Of a stretch of DNA of 64,000 nucleotides, positions 24,665 to 36,005 are shown piece after piece (the first letter of the stretch is position 1; each line of letters opens with the position of its first letter). The stretch lies in NCBI GenBank assembly GCA_016169945.1, contig JADLSH010000014.1:124001-188000 (forward strand), read 5' to 3'. The notes under the pieces are model-generated. The model did no database searches. It had not been told where the DNA came from and saw nothing but the letters and a program-made list of their open reading frames with translations. The DNA is from Trachythela sp. YZ-2020 (Eukaryota; Cnidaria; Anthozoa; Malacalcyonacea; Clavulariidae). A program made the translations under genes and the position numbers.

Positions 24665-24705
24665 AACTTCGACGTTTCGAGCGAAGGCCCTTCGTCTGGA
24701 TGTTA
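24665..24705 (-). ncRNA. Hammerhead-ribozyme-like motif (copy 3, solo)
   Basis: On the minus strand the segment reads ATCCAGACGAAGGGC, CTTCGCTC, GAAACGTCGAAGTT. It is nearly the same as the motif at 4749-4785 but has no Penelope-like coding sequence beside it, so it is probably a solo terminus. As in the other copies the U of the CUGANGA core is replaced by A. Confidence 0.45.
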
Positions 24706-25609
24706 GTAGCCTACTACTAATTAAATGTTTAGTGACTTTAGTTTCAGCACATTTAAGTCCTGTCAATTGTTTCACTTATTTCTATTATATTCATGATATA
24801 TATGCTGCACAGAATGAAAATGAAGAAGTGACTATGATGTACTGAAGATAATACTGACTGTGCACCTGTAAGTGAGTTTTCAGGTCTCCTCTACAACAGT
24901 ATTTAGTAATTTATGCATTACATCGGTACTTGTATATGAAAGATATTCCATGCAGCAACATTATCTAGTGCATAAATGCTCTCTTTAATCCTTTATATAT
25001 GTAGGCTGCACGGTATTATCAGGTGCAATTGACTATTTTCAACTTAGAACTGATCAAATGAAAACCTAATTTAAATTCCATGCACATTAATTGCACAACT
25101 GATTAGTTATCGTATTCTTTAATTCCTTGAAATTTTATTAACGACTTTTCATTTTACGAATAAAATGTCAGCCCTTAACCTGGAGAGTAGATTGTGTTAA
25201 GGTGCATTCCAGCTCAATTGGTTAAATTATGGATGTAAACTCTATGATACATTATACAGTTATCTCACATGATTATGTCAATGTATTTGGTTTTTGCCTT
25301 ATTCAAAGTTGATGCTATAAATATAATTTATAGAATTCTCATGAAGTACACCACAAGTTTAACAATGAATCTGACCAAGACCAGAGACTGGTGAGCATTT
25401 TTCCTTTTCACTTATTGAAATATATTTAATTCTAGCTCTTAAATATCTGTTGTTTGGCTTTTGTAGCATTTAAACACTGATGATGAGATTTCTAGGTTTC
25501 ATTTCAATGAGGTTAATATGCTTAATCTACCAAATACAGAGGTTAGTATAGTGTTTCTTAAAAATATTATTGTGCAGATTGTGTAACAGTAAATATACTG
25601 TAGCTTTTA

Positions 25610-25722
25610 TTAACCCATTGACTGCAGTACAGTACTACTAATGAGTATAATCGTCTGGCGTTAGACAAAGTAAAATGCAAAAGTAGGGCGCATCTGGGCG
25701 CATTGCCAGCTAATGGGTTAAT
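25610..25722. repeat. Short palindromic repeat family, core GTCTGGCGTTAGACA (copy 1)
   Basis: The unit starts TTAACCCATTGACTG and ends GCTAATGGGTTAA, with the centre CGTCTGGCGTTAGACAAAGT followed by AAAATGC and GGGCGCATCTGGGCGCATTG. Ends are inverted relative to each other. Further copies with the same centre occur at 26035, 33960, 42905 and 46365. It is a MITE-like interspersed repeat. Confidence 0.7.
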
Positions 25723-26034
25723 TATTGCGCTGCTGGCAATTAAAAAAATGGTCACAGTACAGGCAGCGGTTGTTACACCTATAAGTATCATGTGGTGCCT
25801 ATTAAAGTCTGTCATTAAGTTTCCTTTCTGATTCTATACATTTGTCTGTATAGATAAGGTATACCTGGGACCATTGTTCGCTCAAACAAAGCTTCAGTAC
25901 CTTACCAATAAAACTAACAACATGCATGCTGCCATGCTTGCATGTTGTGGGTACGAATAGGTTTGCTTATTTTTCATTTTTCATTCATGTATGCTATAAC
26001 AAGTAGTCACAGGGCCCCTAGATAGATAAGTGTA

Positions 26035-26142
26035 TTCCCCTATTAGCTGGCATTGCACCCAGATGAGCCTATTTCAGTATTTTACTCTGTCTAACACCAG
26101 ACGATTTTACTTGTCAATGGTACTGCCAGTTAAAGGGTTAAG
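26035..26142. repeat. Short palindromic repeat family (copy 2, inverted)
   Basis: The reverse-oriented unit reads TAGCTGGCATTGCACCCAGA, TATTTTACTCTGTCTAACAC, CAGACGATTTTACTTG and ends GCCAGTTAAAGGGTTAA. It is the inverse of the unit at 25610-25722 with substitutions. Confidence 0.7.
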
Positions 26143-26659
26143 TCGTTTTCTCAATGCATGTTTTTGAACAGATCTATAGTGCGTATTGTACAGTTTGGAT
26201 TAATCCCATAATTGAGTGCAGTGAACAATTATTTGTCTCAAATATTTTGCTATTTTATTTGTTGCAGAAAAAACTATTACAGCATGTTCACTATTCGCAG
26301 ATGCTTATTCAGTTTGAATATCTAACAGAATTAGAAAATTGCACATCATATGCTGTATGTGACTATGATGTAGAAAGGAGACATATTAATGTAAAGCATA
26401 TGTATATAGTTGTAATGTTTTATATAAATTATTGAGACTAGTACCTTTCTTTCCCGTGCCCATTGGAACATGTTTTAATCATCGTCCAGATGTTAGTCAA
26501 ACTCGTCTTTACAAATTAAAACATTTATGTTATAATTTTTAGTACTTTATTACATTAGAGCAAAAAAGCTTAAGACATTGTACTGTCCATGTTTTCTGAT
26601 AATCGCATTGTCAGGTAAAGTTTGTTAATGTATTATTTCACGACTGCAAGCGTCACCCC

Positions 26660-28342
26660 CAGAGGAGGTTGGACAGCAGGCCGCAAAGCATCATGGGTAA
26701 TGAGCGTATGTTTCCACGTGCGGCCTCATTTATGCGTTGGCTGCCGTGAAGTCAACATCTCTGGCCATGGCAAATTCTGCGAAAATGGACGCTATTGATC
26801 CAGAGACTCAATGCCATCATTATGGATGTGTTTAGTGTTTGTGTATCGATGTATAACAAGGCTCTTTGAGTCCGTTTAATGGATTTATTTGTGCAGAAAT
26901 CTCAAAGGCTGCGTGTGATCAACTTGTCTTGTGGTCAATATAAATGTTGTGTTGAAAATTCTATATGTATTTGTGGACATTTTGTTCAGTGTTGCACATA
27001 TTGCATTTTATACACTTAAGTAAATGATTTCATAAGCTGACCCATTGGCACTGCCTGGATCGTCTGTATTTGTAATGTACTTTAATAGTGCAACTAGTGA
27101 GGAGTGTAGTACAGACAGTTAACTAAATATTTATTGGCCAGATTGATCTTTTGCAACAGAAATTACTGGTGAAATGTGGACAAAACAAACTTTACAGTAA
27201 TATACAGTTCCATTTTTATTGAAAATACATAGCACATGCATAAAATATAATAATATCTCTGCTCATTCTCTACATATATAAAGAAATATTAAAGAAAGCA
27301 AATATCCACCAAGAAGGCAAATTAACAATACAATGATAGAATTCAAACCAAAATATAAATCTGTAAAGAAACAACAAATTTTATTCTAAAACTCAGCACT
27401 TATTTTAAACAGTAAAGTCCACTTCTTCAGAAAAATACGAGCAATCACTGCGGGGAGATTCGAGATGTTCAACTTCAAAGATTGTTGACAGAAATGGCAT
27501 CGGATTAATACAATATGACAACGTACAGCCTACATAAAAGATCAAAATAACGTTTCCCTTAAAAATACTGCTCACATAGGTAGATCAATAGTTATTGAAA
27601 TAGCATGGATGCATTCCAGGAAAAAAATTGAATAACAATGACAAAATATTCGATATTTGCGAGTCGAGTGGGTCGTCAGACAACAAAATTGCAGACAGAG
27701 CCAGACACTAGCCCAGATATAAAATCTCTAAACAACACGCAAATAACTCCTAAATCTCCTAAAATTCATTCAAAAGTACTTTAACGCTTACTCTAAAGAA
27801 TAACGTTCTTTATATTAAAGAAGTTTCAAGATTCATTGGGAAAAACAAGCTTTGGTGGCGCAATGTCGTCAGGCGCAATAAGGTGCCATTTTGGCAAAAG
27901 TTGAAATGAGTATGGTCACTTCAATACCGAATATCTCGAAAACTGCCGGGGGACCTCCGGGACCCCTCCAGCAGATTTTTAGTTTATACATTTATCTTGA
28001 CTTTTTTGCAAAAAATAGAAAAATCGAACCATGGGAATTCTAGATATTTTAAACAGACTCTGCCTTGAGTCATCACGTAACGAAGACACGGCAAACTTTG
28101 ATGCTCAAAATAAGTTTAAAAATGACACTTACCTCAAAGGTTTTCGCAGATATCGCAAGTCCTTATATAATATGAAAGCCACGCTTGCTTTTTTATAGAT
28201 TTTTTAAAATATTAATATGTATTTTTCAAGTGTTTCTCGTGCAATGCAAATTACACGACCAAGAATTTTGACAAACACGATGGAAAAATAGCGCGATTTC
28301 ATTGGTCGAGAAATTCACGTGACAGCTGTCCACCCTCCTCTG
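26660..28342. mobile_element. 1.68-kb non-autonomous DNA transposon with a 9-bp target-site duplication
   Basis: CAGAGGAGGTTGGACAGC at 26660-26677 is inverted at 28325-28342 with one mismatch. The 9-mer CGTCACCCC lies immediately outside both ends (26651-26659 and 28343-28351), a direct repeat expected of a target-site duplication. Nine bp suits Mutator-like elements; 8 bp with a CAG terminus would suit hAT. The interior has no open frame over 60 codons and no recognisable transposase, so it depends on a partner elsewhere. Confidence 0.8.
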
Positions 28343-29727
28343 CGTCACCCCCAGGTTACTATTTTCCAAATGTTTTTGCCAGCAACCTTCACCATTTTAA
28401 TAAATCATCGTAGACAAAACATTGCCGTCAATATTTTAGAGTTTGGAGGCAGCTCGACAGCAATATTTTTGTCCCATAATGACAATCTGAAGATGTATGT
28501 TTACAACAAATGGATTGTTTGAAACCTGAAATATTAATGTATTTATATGTATATTTAATGTTTTGGTAGATTCTTTTACAGTACTGTATATATTAAGTGT
28601 AAGTGTTGATAACAATTGGCAAAACTTTACTGTTGATAATTTCATCTTCGGCGGAATTATTGGCTCAATTGCTGTTTGCCGCCAAAGATTGCGAGGGCTG
28701 CACTGCCAGAGTGTGTTTCTTAAAGCATTTCTTGGCATTAAGATCGGAAATTGGTCTTTGTAATGAAAAATGTTACAATGCCCAATGCTGCATGGGTGAT
28801 AATTTTTAACCTTTCAACATTTGCTTTTTAGCACACATCTTACATCTTTTTACATCGTTCTGCTCACAAATCTCCAATTGGAAATGAATGGGCCTTCTCT
28901 TGTTCCTGTGATCGCAGTAGAATGGAATTTGTGATTGCACTTAATTCAGACGTTAATGATGAACTTGGTAAAGGTGATATACATTACATTTCATTATCAA
29001 TAATGGTGCTGTAAAGACAAAAGGAGGCGTTATGCTACTGACCGTTTTCTCATTCCTCGCGTTATCAAGGGACAACGTTTTAGACTTCAGTGATAATTAC
29101 AATGTGTGTCTTCTGCTAACTGCGCTTCATAAAAACAATGACATTTAGAAATGGACACCCGTGTGGAGATTCTCTAGGAAATACAATATTTACTCTCTAA
29201 CATCATATTAATTTGACCCTTTGGATATATATTCTTCATTAAATATTTATAATGATTTTTATAACTTTCCAGTTATTCCATATGCAAAGTGTCTGCACAT
29301 ATTAGCGAAGGAAGTATACTTCGGACATTTTGATTCAAAATGTCACATCAAAGTAGAAGAAATATACGATCAAAGTATGTCATACCATATTTATATTGTA
29401 TAATGATTATGATTATTTCATATTTGTTTGGTGAATCATTAATATATGCGATCCTTTAAAGTCAATTGAATTGAATAATGACTTTTCTATGATACTCCAA
29501 TTTACTATATATTTACGTTATGTCTTAATAACAGTAAATTTAATTAAAAATAGTAGATGAAATTACAATTATACGACTTAATATTAACTATGTTAGTGTA
29601 CATTTACGCAAAATGTTCCTTTCTCATCTCTAATAATGTTCCTTTCTCACCAGTAATAATGTTTGAATGCAGAATCCATACTATTATAAACTATTTAAAA
29701 CTATGTTATTAAAATATGATAAAAATT

Positions 29728-29990
29728 CTAAAAAACTCCAGCAAAAAAGGGTGATCTTGACCCCCTGACACTTACATGCACTGATCTCAAAATTTCAAAA
29801 TAAATTCTGGTTCTCAACCACGCTATGACAACTGCATATCGTTCATTATCCTTCTCTGACAGTTTCTGGGCCAGTTGTTTGAGAAACATTTGGCATTCAC
29901 TCCCCATTCCGCCATTTGTCCCACAAACAAGAGGTGTAAAAGAGCCCATTTCAACATCTAAAACCCTCTGTTGGTACTTCCGTTTCTTCT
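29728..29990 (-). mobile_element. Retrotransposon ORF fragment
   Basis: The minus strand reads RVLDVEMGSFTPLVCGTNGG, then MGSECQMFLKQLAQKLSEKD, and ends WLRTRIYFEILRSVHVSVRG and SR. I recognise the FTPLVxxxxGGMGxE ... LLRSxxxxxRGSRS pattern as the C-terminal stub of a retroelement reading frame that is common in invertebrate and fish genomes, often next to a reverse transcriptase. No RT is visible here. The fragment lies within an intron of the KDZ-like gene, in antisense orientation. Confidence 0.5.
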
Positions 29991-30216
29991 CGTTCTAGTG
30001 CTCCTTGAAAATCGTTATGTCTTAATGTTTGTATTTTTGTTGCATTAAAGAAGTTGACAGTCCTGATAGTCAGGAGGAACCACCACAAGTGTGTTTTAAA
30101 ACTGATATATCATGTTATGTTCTATATTACAGTAAGGTTCCGTACATCTCCGCACTCAATGCAATTAGTAGAATCATACTAGTATACTATTGCAAATGCT
30201 GTAATTTGATTGGCTA

Positions 30217-30256
30217 CGCTACTCGCTATCTAATTGTCGATAGATAGCGAGTAGCG
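30217..30256. repeat. Perfect 16-bp hairpin
   Basis: CGCTACTCGCTATCTA at 30217-30232 is perfectly inverted at 30241-30256 around an 8-base loop. It is preceded by TTTGATTGGCTA, similar to the lead of the palindrome at 11.86 kb. Confidence 0.7.
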
Positions 30257-30351
30257 AAACAGGCACCTCCTCGGCGCGATTTTTAACGAATTTATTTCAA
30301 TAAATTATGAAAAACGTTTTGAAATACTGTTTTCTTGCTGGTTTCTACTAA

Positions 30352-30458
30352 AACAATTAGATTATTCGCTCTCGATTTCTATGAGATGATAGTGCATTCG
30401 GGCTTCGCCCTCATCAACTATTACCTCATAGAAATCTTGAGCTCATAATCTAATTGTT
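30352..30458. repeat. Long imperfect palindrome
   Basis: AACAATTAGATTAT is inverted at the right end as ATAATCTAATTGTT. ATTTCTATGAG is inverted as CTCATAGAAAT, and a smaller inner stem surrounds GGGCTTCGCCC. The whole 107 bp can fold into one arm. It sits about 100 bp from the hairpin at 30217-30256. Confidence 0.65.
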
Positions 30459-30506
30459 CATTATGGTATCGATTGAAAAAGGGACGTTTCGTTCATCTAT
30501 ATAAAG

Positions 30507-30844
30507 CAGGCGTCGGCAAAGTGTGGCCCGCGGGCCACATGTGGCCCGCGAGTCCATTTTGCGTGGCACGCGAAATATTTTCTCTGCGTAATGTTATGTG
30601 GCCCGCCAAGATGTTTTAGTTATTGTTTGGCTCGAATTGTCGCACCAATGTTGATTATTTTGTGATTATAATTATATGAATACAATTTTAAGATATTATG
30701 CGCAAAAAATGTAATGTCTTTTCAACAAAATTGTCTACACGCGGAAGACTCACGGCGTGTTTGTAAGCCCCACCTATCTGTGGCCCACCAACTCAGGGAA
30801 AATAACGGAGTTGGCCCGTTTGATAAAATGTTTGCCGACGCCTG
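30507..30844. mobile_element. hAT MITE with perfect termini and 8-bp target duplication
   Basis: The 338-bp element begins CAGGCGTCGGCAAA and ends TTTGCCGACGCCTG, a perfect 14-bp inverted terminus. ATATAAAG is duplicated exactly on both sides (30499-30506 and 30845-30852), the 8-bp signature of hAT insertion. Several GTGGCCCGC units lie near the left end and GGCCC(A/G) units elsewhere. It is non-coding and lies in an intron of the KDZ-like gene. The exact duplication suggests a fairly recent insertion. Confidence 0.9.
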
Positions 30845-31701
30845 ATATAAAGTGTAAATAACGGTTCTCTTAACAAGAACCACCTGGAAATAAACGTATG
30901 GGAACTATATTTTTACTTACTGTAATTAACGTCTTTATATACCAGGTTGCTTTTAGGCCACTTCCGAGCGGATCGAGTTGGATTGCCGTGAAGCCACCTA
31001 CACATTCATGGATGATTTGTACGTTTGTGTATACGAAGATGACGCCCCCTTCGCCTCAACTACGTTGCAACACCTGCCACGGTCTTCATTGCAATCATAT
31101 ACTGCTGACGTCGCCTCGGAGATTGAAACTGAAACTGATTGGGATGAATCGCCATTGGTCTTATTTAAATTTTTTATGGAGGTTTCTCCTGAAATGAGGA
31201 AATATTTTCAACTTGTAAGCCAAAGCAAGAAGAAGGTTCCACTATTTCTATCTGAAGGTATTATTCACGAATAAACCAGCTCATAAAAAGGACCCGTGAT
31301 GTACATTGGCTATATTATTTTATATATGTATATATATGCATTACTGTATTACATATAATTTGTCGCATTTCTCGTATTTTTTTCTGATATTGCTTTTTTT
31401 TCCACTTGTCTCCAACATTTGTAGGAGAACATTCTGATGTCTCTGCTTATCAGAATTTACCTAAAAAGAATGGTGTGTGCGTACTTGTTCCAAACAGTGA
31501 AGGTGTTTGTCAGTGTGGGGAGTCGTGGATAGAAGAACCAGTTGAGGATAAATGGTTGCATGTTCAGAATAGCGTTACTGCGTGCATGTATTCTGTGACT
31601 TATGTTAATGGTAGGTAAATATTAGCAAATTGATTTTCGCAACACAACTGTTTGGTAATTCTATTCGTTCACGGTAATCGTGCAAGTTGTTATATCAGAC
31701 A

Positions 31702-31762
31702 TATTTTCGCTCGCAACTCACTTACTGTAGAACCATACTTGTTCTAGTAGCGAGCGAAAATT
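31702..31762. repeat. Hairpin, 11-13 bp stem
   Basis: TATTTTCGCTCGC is inverted as GCGAGCGAAAATTTA, and an inner TAGAAC/GTTCTA pair extends the fold. It lies in an intron of the KDZ-like gene. Confidence 0.5.
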
Positions 31763-33676
31763 TAATGATTGTTAGACTTTGTTTACTTAATTGTTCGTTT
31801 ACAGTATAAATACTATAATTTATATGTTTTCGTTGTAGTTTATTTCAGACCGTGTTCGGCTTGTAGTAATAAGAAGTCGTACGATGGGTATGAAAATAAC
31901 ATTGTTTGGTTTGGCTCTTATGGTATTTCCCCTGCAGTTCTCAAAGATTATATTCACCTATTTCTGGCGTCTGGGTAAGTATAGTGCCGTTACTTTATGC
32001 GTGCGTGTATATATCAGTGAGCTCCATATATATATCTGGAGTAAGAACTTCTAATGTTCGGCCAATAGGCCAAGTGAAACAAGAAGATGCGGCAATTGAC
32101 GTGTCAAACTCATGAAGAAAGGTACAAAACATTACCATTTTCTTTTCTAATTCCAGTTTATACTAACAAACAGATCGCATCGCTAAATTTATTAGTTCAT
32201 AAAAAATGATGATGTTGTTTTTTACATCCGGAAAAAAAATGAAATTTTTTCAACACACTCTTTGCCGGCGCAAACAAGCGCGGTCGAAAACAATAGAAGG
32301 GATTGGCACTGGACGTCAATTTCCGCCATCTTTAGCTTTTTTTTTTTGGACATTTTCTCCACTCATATATATAGTATATACTGGTATATATAAGCTTTAG
32401 ATTATATTACATAATCAATGACCACATGCACGCATGTTCATATCTGACTATAAGTGCACATGCATGCAAGCATGTACAGTATATACCATGCATGCTGATG
32501 GTTCAATGTCAGAGTATTAACTATATAATAAATCTGAGACTGCGGTTCACTGAACCAACGGGAATTGTTGTATCATTGCTGAGGATTGTCTACGGCAATA
32601 AGACTTTGGGTAACAACAAATGTCTTTATACCTTAAATATGCTAACTTTGTATTTAGGCTTCCAATGTACAGATATTACGTCGCGTATCTTCATCGACAA
32701 TTTTCGGCTGGCAACTTCAACTTTGGACAGATCATCAATTATACGAAGTTTCGTCTGGCCGTATTAGCTATGATCAGGTTCGTGATATGTCGTGATTAAT
32801 GTCGTGATAACAATTAACATACTCTACATGCAGCAACTAGTATACTTAATTAGCAATACTGCTCTGGTTTTTATTTCTTTTAGCTTCACTCTTCTTTTTA
32901 TCATAATGTAGATTGTTGGATATTGATTTCGAGTGTGGGTTCCGTTGCCTGATTGTGGAATTGGTCCAGACAAAATTGTAATGGATGGTACAACCTTGGG
33001 CATTCAGAAAACCTTCCTACCAGTTATTGAAAATGAAGCTCAGTTTAACGGTTAGATACACGATGGAAGATACGTTTTACTAAAACAATCTTGTAAAATT
33101 TCATAAGAAATTTGGATTCACTTTGAATATTATCACGTAGATATATATTTTTATCAACACTAGGTTTGAAACAAGGAATTTCATTAACCGCAGAAGTGTT
33201 CTGGCTTTGTTGAAGAGATGGGTAAATGGTGCAATTTCAGAAAACGAGATTCAGTAGTTAAAGGAAGAGGTTAGCCCCATGATACAGATGAGCGAATTTT
33301 CCTGGACAAGTTCTCCTTGACAAGTTTTATTTGCTCGTGTGTTTGACAAAAAGTTTTAAGGGGGGATGAGCTGGTGAGGTAACACAAGGCGTCATGAAAC
33401 GTTGTGCTCAGCCTCCAGTGAGGTCCAGGGGTGGAGCCGGTAATAGGCAGCGGTAAACTGCCGGTAACCGCCACTTATTGAAAACACTGCAGTAACTGAC
33501 AGTACCCTAGTACATATACAAAGGAAACATAAACCAGATTTCCATTAAATTACAACCACAAAATTTGGACCAGTTCCAATAGCAAACAGTCTATTTTTAC
33601 AATTTTGCAACAAGGCAATTGTGACAATTACTATGTGAGCCATTATCTGGCAGTACCCAACCACTGAAGAGTAAAA

Positions 33677-33869
33677 TTAGCCTTTCTCACACCACCATTT
33701 CTGGGGTACTGCCTTCTCCAGATCAGATAATATAAGCACTGAAAATGTGATTTTCTATAAAACAGTGTAGTTGTAAGTATTTATAAGCATTGTGGTGTTA
33801 GATTTTTCACAGCATTGATAAAACAGTACCCCAAAAATGGCAGATTAGGGCCTTTGTGAGAAAGGCTAA
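33677..33869. repeat. Foldback MITE, TTAGCCTTTCTCACA ends
   Basis: TTAGCCTTTCTCACA at the left is inverted as TGTGAGAAAGGCTAA at the right, and CCATTTCTGGGGTACTG is inverted as CAGTACCCCAAAAATGG. The arms are about 45 bp around roughly 100 bp of AT-rich DNA. It is non-coding. Confidence 0.7.
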
Positions 33870-33959
33870 TTGCCTGGCATTGCATGGACAGTTAAATACT
33901 AAAGTAGGGGTCATTGCCAAATAATAGGTTAACACGACACACTGGCAGAGAGTTAACTG

Positions 33960-34082
33960 GTAGTACTTAACCCATTAACTGGTAGTACCTTACCACAGAC
34001 TAGTAAATATGTTTGTCGTTAGACAAAGGAAAATACTAAAGTAACGCATCTAGGCGCTTTCCCAGCTAATGCGTTAATGGGA
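33960..34082. repeat. Short palindromic repeat family (copy 3)
   Basis: The unit reads TTAACCCATTAACTGGTAGT, GTTTGTCGTTAGACAAAGGA, AACGCATCTAGGCGC, GCTAATGCGTTAA. It is diverged from the unit at 25610-25722 but keeps end and centre. A partial, degenerate relative precedes it at about 33890-33940. Confidence 0.6.
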
Positions 34083-34747
34083 CTCTGGCTTGACTAACAG
34101 AACAAATCAGTAAGTCACAGTAATTTATAAAGATATATTTGTAACAAAAGGAGGACAAATTCATTTTAGCAACAAACAATCACAAACAATTAAATAAGTT
34201 ACTTCTTCCTTGGATTTTGCAAAAAAAAACCCATGGGATTTGACATTTTTGATTGAGTGAGTATCAAATTCCCCATCCACAGGTCAAAAATCTCTATGAA
34301 GTTGGAAAGAGACCTCAGTGGCGAGTCACTACTCACTTGCATTGCATTAGCTGATTGGTATGCAATACTACGCATGGTGTCAAATTCCCTTCGTTTGTCC
34401 CTCCCCTTGGACTTAGCATTGACAGGTGCATGAAAGGTTAAGACAATCAGAGCAAAATATGTAAAGTTACTGTAAAGTTGTCATTACATTGTTATGCCAG
34501 TACTTTTAAATATTATTTGATATTTCATTTATATACATTTCTATCTCTACTAGTGTGAAAATGTTCCATAATTATATGGGTTTTAATAGAGACAGACGAT
34601 TCGGAACAGACTTGTCCAACAATCGGAAAGGCAATGAAAGCATGTGTCACATATCCTGCATACCATTCCTATATATTTAAATTATAAAATGTTATTAGGT
34701 GCTAAAACATGTGGGCTCATGCAAAATTGGGAAAAATATTTTGTATT

Positions 34748-34978
34748 GGTGGGTTTCACCACATGTTACGTACAGGGCAGCAGATGGTGGTCAACGGCAA
34801 CTTCAGAAGTGTTGGCACTTATAGGAGCAAGAAAATTAAACTACATCTCTCAATTATATATATTTGCTTTCAAATACAAGACTACTATGTACAATGAAAA
34901 CAATTATTATTATTTTTCACTTTGATAAATGCAGATTGACCACCATTTGCTGCATTGTAATGCTCAGTGAAACCCACC
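34748..34978. repeat. Foldback MITE, GGTGGGTTTCAC ends
   Basis: GGTGGGTTTCAC at 34748-34759 is inverted at 34967-34978, and CAGATGGTGGTCAA is inverted as TTGACCACCATTTG. The arms cover about 50 bp with a mismatch zone. The open frames here are by-products of the repeat. Confidence 0.65.
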
Positions 34979-36005
34979 TCCACTGTGGATTCAAAATTCT
35001 CTATAAATTCAAACAGTACAACATTATGACTTGAATAAAGAAGTAATAGTACATATGTGATGTACAGTCTGATGTACAGGCAAACTGACCCCAAAGGCCA
35101 CATTTTTGACAGCAACCTAAAATTCAAATGAAGTAAAAATATTTTTTTAATATTCAGAGATTTGTTTGGGTGGGTGTGTGTATTCATAAAATTTTAGTGG
35201 ATGCTGTCCATCCATAGCATACATTTTCAATTTTTATTATTGAAAACATGTAACATATTTCAATTCCTATAAACTCCCTGCTTCTATTTCAGGGTCTTGC
35301 AATTTTGGCAAACCTAACCTTTTCTCCTTTTAGGGGTTTTACCTTTTTCTTGAGTCATTCAACCATGTGAACCATTGAACCAACAAAATGAACCATTGAA
35401 GCATAATGGATCCATACAGTATTGGGTTAAACTCTATCATTAATTAAAGCCACATTAATGCAGCATACTTTATTATTTTACTCAATTTAATGCCAGACAA
35501 TTTAACTTATCAAGGAGAAAGTGTTGGGCATAAAAGCAAAATTATGCATTCGAAAGACCAAACGCACGAACCTGAGATTTCTGAGATATTGTTGACACAG
35601 CATCTGGCAGCAGCATTCTTTGCCCAACCTGTTGCATCATGTCCACACTGAAATGTTCTGAGCAAAGATGACTTCCTTTCGTCTGGAATATACTCAACTA
35701 CTGCTTTACGCAATTAGGTCCTATCCAGCCTATCTAGGCTACTACTGCACAGAAATACCAAAAAAATATGGAAATGAAAAAACTATTATATACAGCTAGA
35801 AATATTGCTGCTATAAACAAACCGAAAATTTTGCCTGACTATACAAAACATTAGCTAAATTTTCTCAAAGAAAAGGGATAGCTAGGCTTATACGCTTTAT
35901 ATATACATGGCAATTTTTTGTTTAAAAACGATTTTTTACGCCATTTCTGCTTGTACAATTTACACTATGTGAAAATTAAAATTGAGCCTTTGTGTCACAG
36001 ATTAA

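Larger units (their letters stand above)
28832..33260 (+). pseudogene. KDZ-like transposase gene (N-terminal half), interrupted, gene model incomplete
   Basis: Exons that mostly join in phase are about 28832-28967, 29273-29374, 30051-30131, 30957-31257, 31425-31610, 31839-31974, 32658-32777, 32912-33050 and 33164-33260. Landmarks are SPIGNEWAFSCSCDRSRMEF, CVLVPNSEGVCQCG, WLHVQNSVTACMYSV, VYFRPCSACSNKKSYDGYEN, VLKDYIHLFLASG, YYVAYLHRQFSAGNFNFGQI, NYTKFRLAVLAMIRLLDIDF, then a Cys pair and KIVMDGTTLGIQKTFLP. The CxC-type cysteine clusters, YDGYE segment and xDGTxLG motif resemble the Kyakuja-Dileera-Zisupton group and HMGXB3-like proteins; I recognise this by pattern only. Lesions: one C missing at 32948-32949 (Cys-Pro-Asp-Cys becomes out of frame), TAG at 33255-33257 after GAISENEIQ, and phase mismatches before 30957 and before 33164. 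The catalytic second half is not found downstream. Confidence 0.6.
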
